From: an uncultured Fretibacterium sp.
GTDB taxonomy: Bacteria; Synergistota; Synergistia; Synergistales; Aminobacteriaceae
DNA length: 14,223 bases
Assembly (NCBI GenBank): GCA_937900285.1
Contig: CALCEM010000067.1
Coordinates: forward strand, 1 to 14,223
Direction of reading: 5' to 3'
Each line of letters opens with the position of its first letter. Position 1 is the first letter of the stretch. A program made the position numbers and the translations under genes. The notes beneath the pieces were generated by a model. The model was given only the letters and a program-made list of their open reading frames with translations. It searched no databases and was not told the origin of the DNA. This document shows, piece by piece, positions 7,184 to 14,183 of the stretch.

Positions 7184-10100
7184 TTAATCATCGTAAATTT
7201 CTTCGTCTTCTTCCGGATCATATTCGGGGTCACGGCCAAATTTTTCATCCCACCATAGCCAGAACCTCCAAATACATTTATACGCAGCAGGAACTGATAA
7301 CATCGCTAACATTCCACCGGCAATTAATCCGCCTATTGCTACGACAGCGATCGGCATTTTCATTTCTGAACCACGTCCGGACGACAATAACGGAACTAAC
7401 GAAACAACCGAAGTAACTACAGCCATCAAAAGTGATTTAAATCTAACGTGACACGCTTCTTCTACCGCTTCAAATGGGTGAGTACCTTGACTGCGTAAAA
7501 CTTCCGCATAATCTACAACAACTATTGCATTATTTACGACCATTCCGACGAGCATTATCATCCCGATTAACGCAAAAATTGAAATGTTTACACCAGAAAT
7601 TAACATTGAAGGCACGACACCAATTGCAGCCATTGGAACAGTAAACAAAATTATTAAACTATATGTCCAGCTTTCAAGAATTGCAGCTACAACCAAATAT
7701 GTAACTACAATTGCAATTACTAAAGTCCGTATTAATTCCGTGAAATTTTCGGCCATGTCCTCCTGTTCACCGCCAAAATTTACGCTGACTCCTTCGGGCA
7801 ATGTCATACCGTCTACAACTTCTTTCATTCTCGCATTTCCTTCACCTGAAGTTATATAACGCACATCACCGGTTACAACGACTGCGCGCTGTCTTTCAAC
7901 TCTTCTGATTTCGGTCGGCGAATCGCTCCAATGTAAATCCGTCATTTCATCAAGCGGCACTAATCCGTAACTCGTCATTATTGGCAATTCATGAGCGTTA
8001 AATATATCGCTGGCTTTTTCTTTATTTATTCTGGCTTTAATGTCGTATTCGTACCCGCCCTGCCTAAATGTTCCAGCGTCACGGCCAATTAAATAACCGC
8101 GTATGATGCTCGCCAAATCAGAAATATTTAAACCCAAAGGAGCGAGCCTCCATCTTATCGGGTGTACTTGTAATTCTGGTTTACCCATTTCCATTTCAAT
8201 ATTTAAATCTCGAACGCCGGGAATTTTTCTGCCTCGCGCTCTGATCTCTTCTGCTACTGAATACAACACGTTTAAATCTTCGCCTTTTACTTGAATCTCG
8301 ATCGCGTTTCCAAATCCTTGACGAGTCGCTGACGTTCTGGACTGCACTCCGGGTAATTCTGAAAGCCACGGGCGAATTTTATCGGCCAAATCATTTGTTG
8401 AAATTCTGCCGGGATCATCGTTCAAATATAAAGCGACTTGAGCTTCATTGATTGAAGTATTACGAATTGAACCGGCTACAGTTGAAACGATGTTACGAAT
8501 ATATTTTTTTTCAGGTAAATTATTTATATAAGCTTCAACACGATCAATTAAATTTTGTACTTGCTCAATCGATGAATTATTGTCAAGCGTTAAAGTTATT
8601 CTTACAGTTCCGTCATCAGTGCTCGGAGTAAATTGCGTCCCGATAAATCCGCCCAATTTTAGCGATCCATATGTCGCAAGCAAAGTTATAATTATGGTTA
8701 TAAATGGGAATTTCATTGCAACATGTAACACCATAAAAAATAAATCTCTGAAGCCGTCAAATATCCAATTCCACCAACCAGTTAAAATTTTTCCGATTAA
8801 TGGGATTTCGTTATCACCTTTATGATGTTTTACGCGGGCTGCTAAACATGGAGTAACAGCCATTGTGACCCATAATGAAAAAACTGTAGCATATACGATC
8901 GTGATGGCATAAGGCTTTAAAAATTGTCCGGCTATTGTTGACATTAAAGCAACCGGCATAAACACTCCTAAATTTGTTAAGACTCCTGCCAAAACTGAGA
9001 GCGAAATCTCTACGGTGCCTTCCTCTGCTGCTTCAAAAGGTTTATAACCCATGTCGCGATATCTGTAAATATTTTGAATTATTAATATTGCGTTCATTAC
9101 GAGCGTTCCCATTGATAACGCAAGACCCAGCGTGCTCATTAAATTTAATGTATATCCGTGAATCTGTAACGGCACAAAAGTCGCGGCAAAAGCTACGGGC
9201 ATGGAAAAAGCTACGATGAAAGTCGCGGAAAATCTTCCCAAAAATAAATATATTACAAGAGCTGTTAAAGCAATTCCGATCGCTGTATCCCGAATAATAT
9301 TTTTTACTGCACTCTCGACAAAACTCGTATCATCATAAGTATATTTATATTCAAAGTCCGGGAAATCTCTCATCGTTCGGGTCATTAATCTTTTAATCTG
9401 CCGTCCTGCTTCTACAACGTCAGCGTTTGATCTCGGACTGATTCTCAACTGTACAACGGGCTGGCCATCTGCACGCGCTAAACTTCTTAAATCTTCTTCG
9501 GAGTCTAAAACCTCGCCTAACATTGACAATCTTACGGGCTGACCATTTCGCGAAGGAATTAAAATATTTTCGAGCTGTTCAACGTCATTAAATTCGCCCA
9601 TTAATCTTAATGATACTTCATCTTTTTTCTGCGTGATATATCCTGACGGTGTAGTCTGATTATTTTCTGATACGACGTTACAGACTTGCAAATAATTTAT
9701 TCCGTAATCGCTCAAGGCCGAAGGATCGAGCATAATTTGAATTTCTCTGTCTCGTCCTCCTGTTACATCGACTCGGCCAACTCCTTCAACACGTGCGACA
9801 ACGGGTTTAATTCTGTCCTCAATAATTTTTTTTGCAGTTTTTTCCGGCAGACTTGACGTAAACGAAACTATTAAAAACGGCTGTGCGCTAATATCGAATT
9901 TACTGGAGATTGGTTCATCTGCATCATCTGGTAAATCTGGTATTTTGGTTTTAACTTTGTTATTTACATCAACGAGAGCGAGGTCGGGATCTGTTCCTGA
10001 TTCCATTTCAACGGCCACCATTGAAATACCTTCAACTGAATACGTCTCAATAGATTTTAAATTCTCCAAATCTGCTAAAGCGTCCTCAAGCGGTTTGCTT

Positions 10101-10291
10101 ATTAACTGCTCGATTTCGTTCGGACCTGCTCCTGTGTATGTCGTTCGAACTAATATAAACGGGAATTCTACATCAGGATATAACGTAACTCCGAGCGTGA
10201 AATAACTCGATATGCCTAACAATATCCATATAACAACAGAACACCCAGTAAAAACCGGGTGCGTAATACAAAATCTTATAAATCCTCTCAT
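7184..10291 (-). CDS. RND-family efflux transporter (AcrB-type inner-membrane pump) lacking the usual TM4 Asp pair
   Basis: At 1035 residues this is the normal size of an AcrB-type trimeric pump (AcrB is 1049). It has the N-terminal TM1 (about 8-32), a porter domain starting LYPDVEFPFILVRTTYTGAGPNEIEQ, a TM2-TM6 block at about 330-480, a second membrane span near 520 with a second porter half, and TM8-TM12 after about 850. It should export hydrophobic or amphiphilic compounds, working with the adaptor encoded 15 nt upstream and an outer-membrane channel not present here. Two features are odd. In TM4 the Asp-Asp of AcrB (GLLVDDAIVVVEN) is replaced by Met399-Asn400 (GTLVMNAILIIQN). In TM10 the position of AcrB Lys940 is Asn920 (GMVVNNAIVVVDY). 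These residues carry the proton relay in AcrB, so coupling here must differ. The C-terminus is very acidic (DPEYDPEEDEEIYDD). Start ATG 10291 follows AAAAAGG. Confidence 0.92.
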   Translation of the reverse strand: MRGFIRFCITHPVFTGCSVVIWILLGISSYFTLGVTLYPDVEFPFILVRTTYTGAGPNEIEQLISKPLEDALADLENLKSIETYSVEGISMVAVEMESGTDPDLALVDVNNKVKTKIPDLPDDADEPISSKFDISAQPFLIVSFTSSLPEKTAKKIIEDRIKPVVARVEGVGRVDVTGGRDREIQIMLDPSALSDYGINYLQVCNVVSENNQTTPSGYITQKKDEVSLRLMGEFNDVEQLENILIPSRNGQPVRLSMLGEVLDSEEDLRSLARADGQPVVQLRISPRSNADVVEAGRQIKRLMTRTMRDFPDFEYKYTYDDTSFVESAVKNIIRDTAIGIALTALVIYLFLGRFSATFIVAFSMPVAFAATFVPLQIHGYTLNLMSTLGLALSMGTLVMNAILIIQNIYRYRDMGYKPFEAAEEGTVEISLSVLAGVLTNLGVFMPVALMSTIAGQFLKPYAITIVYATVFSLWVTMAVTPCLAARVKHHKGDNEIPLIGKILTGWWNWIFDGFRDLFFMVLHVAMKFPFITIIITLLATYGSLKLGGFIGTQFTPSTDDGTVRITLTLDNNSSIEQVQNLIDRVEAYINNLPEKKYIRNIVSTVAGSIRNTSINEAQVALYLNDDPGRISTNDLADKIRPWLSELPGVQSRTSATRQGFGNAIEIQVKGEDLNVLYSVAEEIRARGRKIPGVRDLNIEMEMGKPELQVHPIRWRLAPLGLNISDLASIIRGYLIGRDAGTFRQGGYEYDIKARINKEKASDIFNAHELPIMTSYGLVPLDEMTDLHWSDSPTEIRRVERQRAVVVTGDVRYITSGEGNARMKEVVDGMTLPEGVSVNFGGEQEDMAENFTELIRTLVIAIVVTYLVVAAILESWTYSLIILFTVPMAAIGVVPSMLISGVNISIFALIGMIMLVGMVVNNAIVVVDYAEVLRSQGTHPFEAVEEACHVRFKSLLMAVVTSVVSLVPLLSSGRGSEMKMPIAVVAIGGLIAGGMLAMLSVPAAYKCIWRFWLWWDEKFGRDPEYDPEEDEEIYDD

Positions 10292-10306
10292 GAAAATTTT
10301 ACCTTT

Positions 10307-11425
10307 TTAACCTTCATCGGAATTATTTATATTTAAATTATTATTGTGTCCTGCCATTTCGACAGCTCTGGAAATTTTTGCGCCGTCATATAAAACTCTG
10401 TTGCCACTCGTGATTAAAATATCTCCAACTTTTAAACCGGACGTTACAACAACTTGACCGTTGCGGCCTTCGCCAGTCGTGATCGTGACTTGTTTAGCAG
10501 TATCGCCCTCAGCTAAATAAACAGATTGATTATTTCCGCGATACATTACGACATTTGAAGGAATTACGACGACATTTTTTAAATTATTTACCATGAATCT
10601 GCCTTCTACATATGTGCCGGGCAAAATTCCAGAATTAGCAGACAACCCAACAACTACAGGGTATAAACCTGAACCGGCTTGAGCTTCGGGGCTAATGCGT
10701 TTTACAATTCCTTTGCTCTGATTGCCATCGACATAAATTTCAACTGGAGTATTTTTATTTATGCGCGAAATATCTTTTTTTGAGACCATTAATTCGGCTT
10801 CCATTGAACCGGGATCAACGATCGAAATTAAAGCGACACCAGCTTCAGCAATTTCACCGGGTTCAACGTTACGGGCTGAAACTATTCCGTTAATGCTGGC
10901 TTTTAAACTTGTGCGCTGTAAAGTTGTTTGAGTGCTTTTCATTTGCGCTTCAGCGTTCTTCATGGCCGAGTATGCGCTGTCGACTTCAGATTTTGAAATT
11001 CCTCCCTTTGCATTTAACTGCCTTAACCTGTTGTAATTTAATTTTGCTTCTTCGTAAGCTGTTTGTCCGGCCTGTACTTTTGTATCACGATCGGCGACTT
11101 GAAGAGTTATGACGGTCTGCCCGGCTTTTACTCTGCTTCCGATGTCAACCAAAACAGATTTTACGATCTCGCGTTCATAAGTCGTAATATTTTGCGTATG
11201 GGCAGATTTAGATTGACCGTAATAGCTCCGCCATGTTTCCCAATCTGATACGCCTATAATTTCAGTTTCAACAGGATATGTAATAATTTGTTCTTGTTCG
11301 AGCGACCGTAAATTTGCTTCTGCCTGATTTAATTTCGCCACGACTTGAGAGCTGACTAAAAATCCAAGTCCGATTATCCCGGCAACCCATAAGAGCACCC
11401 TTATACCTTTCAAAAATTTTAACAT
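10307..11425 (-). CDS. RND periplasmic adaptor subunit (membrane fusion protein, HlyD/AcrA family)
   Basis: The 372-residue adaptor should bridge the RND pump encoded immediately downstream and an outer-membrane channel. It begins with a hydrophobic segment (about 8-26) with no lipobox cysteine, so it is likely held by a signal anchor. A short coil with Gln/Glu-rich residues follows, then the lipoyl-like half around VKSVLVDIGSRVKAGQTV, an alpha-helical hairpin (AYEEAKLNYNRLRQLN to AEAQMKSTQTTLQRTSL), the second lipoyl half (KASINGIVSARNVEPGEIAEAG), a beta-barrel and a membrane-proximal domain (VVVTSGLKVGDILITSGNRV). The hairpin is short. Start ATG 11425 has GGAGG 11 nt upstream (11437-11441). 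The gene lies 64 bp after hydE; I see no terminator between them. It could read on from the hydE promoter or have its own weak promoter. Confidence 0.92.
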   Translation of the reverse strand: MLKFLKGIRVLLWVAGIIGLGFLVSSQVVAKLNQAEANLRSLEQEQIITYPVETEIIGVSDWETWRSYYGQSKSAHTQNITTYEREIVKSVLVDIGSRVKAGQTVITLQVADRDTKVQAGQTAYEEAKLNYNRLRQLNAKGGISKSEVDSAYSAMKNAEAQMKSTQTTLQRTSLKASINGIVSARNVEPGEIAEAGVALISIVDPGSMEAELMVSKKDISRINKNTPVEIYVDGNQSKGIVKRISPEAQAGSGLYPVVVGLSANSGILPGTYVEGRFMVNNLKNVVVIPSNVVMYRGNNQSVYLAEGDTAKQVTITTGEGRNGQVVVTSGLKVGDILITSGNRVLYDGAKISRAVEMAGHNNNLNINNSDEG

Positions 11426-11489
11426 TTAATTATCCGCCTCCATTCGATAAATATTATTTTAACGCTTAATCTTGTATATAATCTGTACA

Positions 11490-12539
11490 TTAATTTTTAA
11501 AATCTCCGCGATCCGTAATAATTTCATGTCCTATATTCTGCATCCTGCCGGAAAGACATTTAATGCACTGAGCAGACTCATCACCAGTACAAATTTTATT
11601 ATCGTAAAGCTCGTATTTTTTTCTGACATTCACCGGCGATAAATTCGGCATGACAACATTTGCACCTGATAAAATTCCTTTTTCGCGCCCAACTGGATCA
11701 ACAGTTCCGAGTGCTGTCGTCGCTGGTAATAAAATTTTTGGGTGAATAATTCTTATAATCGACAACAAATAACATGTCAGCTCAACTGTCCCGGCCATGA
11801 AATTTTTAAACGGCGTATCCTTATGCGGTATAAACGGCCCGATCCCGCACATTTCCGGTTTAAATTCCTCGATAAATTTTAAATCTTGCGCCAAATTTTT
11901 ATTACTCTGAAACGGCGAACCAACCATAAAACCGCACCCAACTTGATAATTTAATTTACGCAAATTCCTTAAACATTCGAGCCTGTTATTAAACGACATT
12001 TCTACGGGGTGTAATTTTTCGTAATGATTTTTGTCCGCTGTTTCATGCCTCAATAAATAGCGATCTGCTCCGGCCTCACGTAAAATTTTATAACTTTTAA
12101 AACTGCGCTCTCCGATCGAAAGAGTTACGGCACAATCAGAATAATTTAATTTAAGCGCGCTGACAATTTCGCACAAAATCTCATCAGTAAAATAATTATC
12201 TTCGCCACTCTGTAAAACAAAAGTCCTAAAACCTAATTTATAACCTTCGTCAGCACATTTCAGAATTTCATTTTTATTTAACCTGTATCGCTCACAATTT
12301 AAATTACTTTTACGAAGGCCACAGTATAAACAATCATTTTTACAGAAATTCGAAAACTCAATTAAACCGCGTATAAAAATTTTATTGCCGTAAAATTCCC
12401 GTTTTAAATCGTTTGCATATTTCTTTAATAATTTTGTTGCTTCATGATTTCTATTCTCGATTAAAAATTCATATTCGTTTAATTCGAGCGAATGATATTT
12501 AAATAATTTTTCGATTAACTCAATTAAATAATTTTTCAC
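11490..12539 (-). CDS. hydE: [FeFe]-hydrogenase maturation radical SAM enzyme HydE
   Basis: HydE is a radical SAM enzyme that helps assemble the 2Fe subcluster of the [FeFe]-hydrogenase H-cluster, together with HydG and HydF, in the cytoplasm. The 349-residue length is normal. The SAM-binding cluster motif is Cys66-x3-Cys70-x2-Cys73 (NFCKNDCLYCGLRKSN). A second cysteine set, Cys317-x7-Cys325-x2-Cys328 near the C-terminus, matches the extra cluster site known in Thermotoga HydE and separates it from biotin synthase and PylB. The start is GTG at 12539, overlapping the TGA of the upstream regulator gene by four bases (GTGA), and no ribosome binding site sits close to it, so translational coupling is likely. 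HydF, HydG and the hydrogenase are not in the window. Confidence 0.92.
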   Translation of the reverse strand: MKNYLIELIEKLFKYHSLELNEYEFLIENRNHEATKLLKKYANDLKREFYGNKIFIRGLIEFSNFCKNDCLYCGLRKSNLNCERYRLNKNEILKCADEGYKLGFRTFVLQSGEDNYFTDEILCEIVSALKLNYSDCAVTLSIGERSFKSYKILREAGADRYLLRHETADKNHYEKLHPVEMSFNNRLECLRNLRKLNYQVGCGFMVGSPFQSNKNLAQDLKFIEEFKPEMCGIGPFIPHKDTPFKNFMAGTVELTCYLLSIIRIIHPKILLPATTALGTVDPVGREKGILSGANVVMPNLSPVNVRKKYELYDNKICTGDESAQCIKCLSGRMQNIGHEIITDRGDFKN

Positions 12540-12781
12540 TTTGAAAATGCTGTTTTAACGTTTACTCCTTCAAGATTTCCAATGCGTCCGGACAATGCTG
12601 AAATAACATCTTGAGGAGCATCGAGAGCAATGCTGATAATATTAATTTTTTTAGGTTTATACGGGACTCCCATTCTGCCTATAATATAATTTGCGTATTC
12701 ATGTAAAACCGCGTTAAGCTCTTCAACCGAGTTAACATTTTCAACGATTATACTCATTACGGCGACTCTATTATTATCCAT
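12536..12781 (-). CDS. TM1266-family putative iron-only hydrogenase system regulator
   Basis: This 81-residue protein is a small ACT/NikR-C-like single-domain protein of the family found beside [FeFe]-hydrogenase maturation genes (TM1266 type). It starts with a beta strand (RVAVMSIIVEN), has helix VEELNAVLHEYANYIIGRMGVPYK, then strand INIISIALDA and a second helix-strand half ending in GNLEGVNVKTAF. It has no DNA-binding domain of its own, so 'regulator' is a family label rather than something visible. The overlap with hydE supports a role in hydrogenase maturation or its control. The ATG at 12781 has an excellent AAGGAGGT (12791-12798). Confidence 0.85.
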   Translation of the reverse strand: MDNNRVAVMSIIVENVNSVEELNAVLHEYANYIIGRMGVPYKPKKINIISIALDAPQDVISALSGRIGNLEGVNVKTAFSK

Positions 12782-12813
12782 TTTTTATTTACCTCCTTGA
12801 AAATTAATGCTTT

Positions 12814-12841
12814 ATTCTAATTCAGAAATTTTTAATGTAAA
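12814..12841 (-). promoter_or_regulatory. Probable sigma70-type promoter of the TM1266-hydE operon
   Basis: On the minus strand TTTACA (12841-12836), a 16-bp spacer and TAGAAT (12819-12814) lie just upstream of the AAGGAGG and ATG of the regulator gene. That leaves an untranslated leader of about 25 nt. Confidence 0.45.
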
Positions 12842-12920
12842 TGATTTAATTTAATTTATTTTTGTGTGATAAAATTCAGCGATAGATATATTTAAATTTT
12901 AAATCCAAATTTTGAGGGGG

Positions 12921-12950
12921 TTGACAATTTTGCGGAAATCTCGGTATAAT
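12921..12950 (+). promoter_or_regulatory. Near-consensus sigma70 promoter for the DUF1919 gene
   Basis: TTGACA (12921-12926) and TATAAT (12945-12950) are both perfect consensus hexamers with an 18-bp spacer. The start of transcription would be near 12957, inside a tandem GTCGCTG repeat. It is the strongest promoter visible in the window. Confidence 0.85.
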
Positions 12951-12968
12951 GTCGCTGGTCGCTGGGGG

Positions 12969-12982
12969 ATTATGCGCATAAT
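12969..12982. promoter_or_regulatory. 14-bp perfect palindrome just downstream of the DUF1919 promoter
   Basis: ATTATGCGCATAAT is its own reverse complement and lies about 12 nt after the predicted transcription start. It could be an operator for a dimeric regulator, or part of a small hairpin in the leader. No regulator gene nearby suggests which. Confidence 0.35.
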
Positions 12983-13083
12983 TTTAATTTAGTTCAGGGC
13001 TGTTTACATTCCAAGAATTTTAATCTATTTCACAGTAATTTTAATTTAAATTTTAATTTTGCGTATTGCCGGAGGGTTGTGGC

Positions 13084-13752
13084 ATGACTCTCAGGGGAAT
13101 ATACGAAAGGTTCAGGAGGTTAGCCAGGAGGTTAGCCAGGAGGTTAGCCAGGAAAATTTATTTAGTTCACAAAAGATCAAAGCTCAAAAATAAAAATATT
13201 TCGATAATCTCCAATAATTGTCTCGGCGGATGTATAGCACACGATCTAAAAATAAAATTTAATTCTCCAACCATTAATTTATATTTTTCGCATGAAGATT
13301 TTTTAAAATTCTGTTCAAACTTGAAATATTATTTATCGCTCGAACCAGTTGAATATTTTGACCATGATAAAAAATGCCCGGTCGGAATTATAGATGATGT
13401 AATAATTTATTTTCTGCATTATGAAAATTTTAACGAAGCAAAATTAAAATGGCTCGAACGTTCAAAACGTGTTAATTACGAAAATATTTATATAATATTC
13501 AGCGATGCAAATAAAACATGTAAACGCGATGACGATTTATATAAAAAATTTGATTCACTGCCATTTAAAAATAAAGCATTTCTCGTTAATAAAAATTACG
13601 GTGATGTCAGCAATTTAAAAAATGTTTTCATAATAGATATTTCAAAAGTTGAGAACATCGACAATGCTCCGAGCCTTGCATATAAATCTAAATTCTCATT
13701 TAAAAAAGTTTATGATGATTTCGATTGCGTGAAATTTTTTAACACGAAATAA
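13084..13752 (+). CDS. DUF1919 family protein (polysaccharide-locus protein of unknown reaction)
   Basis: I place the start at ATG 13084, seven bases after GGAGGG (13071-13076), giving 222 residues; the in-frame TTG at 13066 lies before that ribosome binding site and is unlikely. The DUF1919 hallmark is near the N-terminus: ISIISNNCLGGCIAHDLKI (39-57), NSPTINLYFS (60-69) and FCSNLKYYLS (76-85). Family members occur in capsule, exopolysaccharide and O-antigen loci, but their reaction is not established. Residues 11-24 are a strongly basic repeat (RRLA three times) encoded by a 12-bp tandem repeat, within a basic leader that may form an amphipathic helix at the membrane. The gene has its own near-consensus promoter and a terminator directly after it, so it is probably monocistronic. 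Changes in repeat number would lengthen or shorten the leader by four residues without changing frame. Confidence 0.82.
   Translation: MTLRGIYERFRRLARRLARRLARKIYLVHKRSKLKNKNISIISNNCLGGCIAHDLKIKFNSPTINLYFSHEDFLKFCSNLKYYLSLEPVEYFDHDKKCPVGIIDDVIIYFLHYENFNEAKLKWLERSKRVNYENIYIIFSDANKTCKRDDDLYKKFDSLPFKNKAFLVNKNYGDVSNLKNVFIIDISKVENIDNAPSLAYKSKFSFKKVYDDFDCVKFFNTK
13114..13149 (+). repeat. 12-bp tandem repeat, three copies of AGGAGGTTAGCC, inside the DUF1919 gene
   Basis: Three identical copies in register encode Arg-Arg-Leu-Ala each, followed by a partial fourth unit (AGGA). The unit is a multiple of three, so it can vary protein length but not frame. Each copy also contains AGGAGG, which resembles a ribosome binding site. 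Confidence 0.95.
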
Positions 13753-13760
13753 TTAATTTA

Positions 13761-13805
13761 TTCTCTCTGCTTGTTTTTAAGTGGAGGGAATTTTTATTAT
13801 TTTTC
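13761..13805 (+). terminator. Rho-independent terminator of the DUF1919 gene
   Basis: TTCTCTCTGCTT (13761-13772) and AAGTGGAGGGAA (13779-13790) pair along all 12 positions, three of them G-U, around a 6-nt loop. A T-rich run (TTTTTATTATTTTT) follows at once. The stem starts 8 nt after the stop codon. Confidence 0.85.
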
Positions 13806-13810
13806 GCAGG

Positions 13811-13819
13811 TGATAGAAT
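13811..13819 (+). promoter_or_regulatory. Extended -10 (TGATAGAAT) of the second poly-G gene
   Basis: TGATAGAAT lies directly after the DUF1919 terminator, with 41 bases between it and ATG 13861. It is identical to the element before the radical SAM gene (6280-6272), at nearly the same distance from its start. No clear -35 is present. Confidence 0.5.
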
Positions 13820-13860
13820 ACCCAAAAATAATTTTTTACAAAGGAGGATAAATATTTTTT

Positions 13861-14067
13861 ATGGATGATAATTTTAAAAGTGTCATGAAAAAATTTTGTC
13901 CGCTATTCGTGCGCAGAATTTATAATGAAATTCGTATACGTTTTATAATTGCTCATCAACGTTTTGTAACTGCTCGTCAAAAGAAAATTGCAAGAAAACG
14001 CAGAAATAACGCCATTGAAAAAATGAAAAATTCACTAATTACAAAAATTAACGTAGGGGGGGGGGGG
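13861..14067 (+). CDS. N-terminal basic leader of a poly-G phase-variable gene, body missing from the assembly
   Basis: ATG 13861 follows AAAGGAGG (13840-13847) at 13 nt. The leader of 65 codons is highly basic (MDDNFKSVMKKFCPLFVRRIY, then an Arg/Lys-rich helix) and runs into twelve G (14056-14067). Its first 21 residues share 11 identities with the leader of the radical SAM gene (KSV, KKFCP, R-x-Y), and both end in Asn-(x)-Gly-Gly-Gly at the G tract. What the full gene encodes is not known. The sequence after the tract is an internal SDR fragment in another frame, which cannot be the natural continuation of such a leader unless the gene is a remnant. An internal ATG at 13885 is possible but would remove part of the conserved leader. 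It is probably another surface-glycan enzyme, by analogy only. Confidence 0.6.
14056..14067 (+). repeat. Poly-G tract of twelve in the second leader gene
   Basis: Twelve consecutive G begin exactly on a codon boundary of the leader frame, so they read as four Gly. The similarity of the upstream leader to the radical SAM gene and the change of content after the tract make this the likely join of two different loci in the assembly. Confidence 0.95.
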
Positions 14068-14183
14068 AACAATATTTTACTGCGGCGTAATGAGTTCAAT
14101 CGCTGGGCTTATTTCTTCACCGTATGCTTCTGTTTACTCTGCGGCAAAAGCGGGACTTATAGGATTTACAAAATCATTGGCAA
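14066..14183 (+). pseudogene. Internal fragment of a short-chain dehydrogenase/reductase (probably a misjoined read)
   Basis: In the frame starting GGA at 14066 the sequence reads GTIFYCGVMSSIAGLISSP and then YASVYSAAKAGLIGFTKSLA. It contains the catalytic Ser of SSIAG, exactly 13 residues before the Tyr of Y-S-A-A-K, the classic SDR active site. The NAD(P)-binding Rossmann half that must precede it is absent: upstream of the G tract is an unrelated basic leader, one base out of frame with this fragment. It is cut off by adapter at 14184. I judge it real bacterial sequence from some other place in the genome, or from another genome, joined through the G run. Confidence 0.75.

Larger units (their letters stand above)
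12782..13083. other. Divergent intergenic region between the hydrogenase-maturation and DUF1919 genes
   Basis: The region carries one promoter for each direction, described separately, and a plus-strand leader of about 125 nt before the DUF1919 ATG. The leader begins with two copies of GTCGCTG (12951-12964), then a perfect 14-bp palindrome ATTATGCGCATAAT (12969-12982), then AT-rich sequence with repeated AATTTTAATTT blocks. I found no protein-coding frame, no tRNA and no riboswitch class I recognise. Confidence 0.6.

Noticed and set aside
7054..7416. 120-residue plus-strand frame across the CitG/RND junction
   Set aside because: It is antisense to two well-supported genes, has no recognisable content and no ribosome binding site.
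11473..11489. Imperfect palindrome TGTATATAATCTGTACA between hydE and the RND adaptor gene, a possible operator
   Set aside because: Only the outer TGTA/TACA arms pair well, no regulator gene is nearby, and such strings are common in AT-rich intergenic DNA.
13066..13083. TTG 13066 as the start of the DUF1919 gene
   Set aside because: The ribosome binding site GGAGGG lies downstream of it and is well spaced for ATG 13084.
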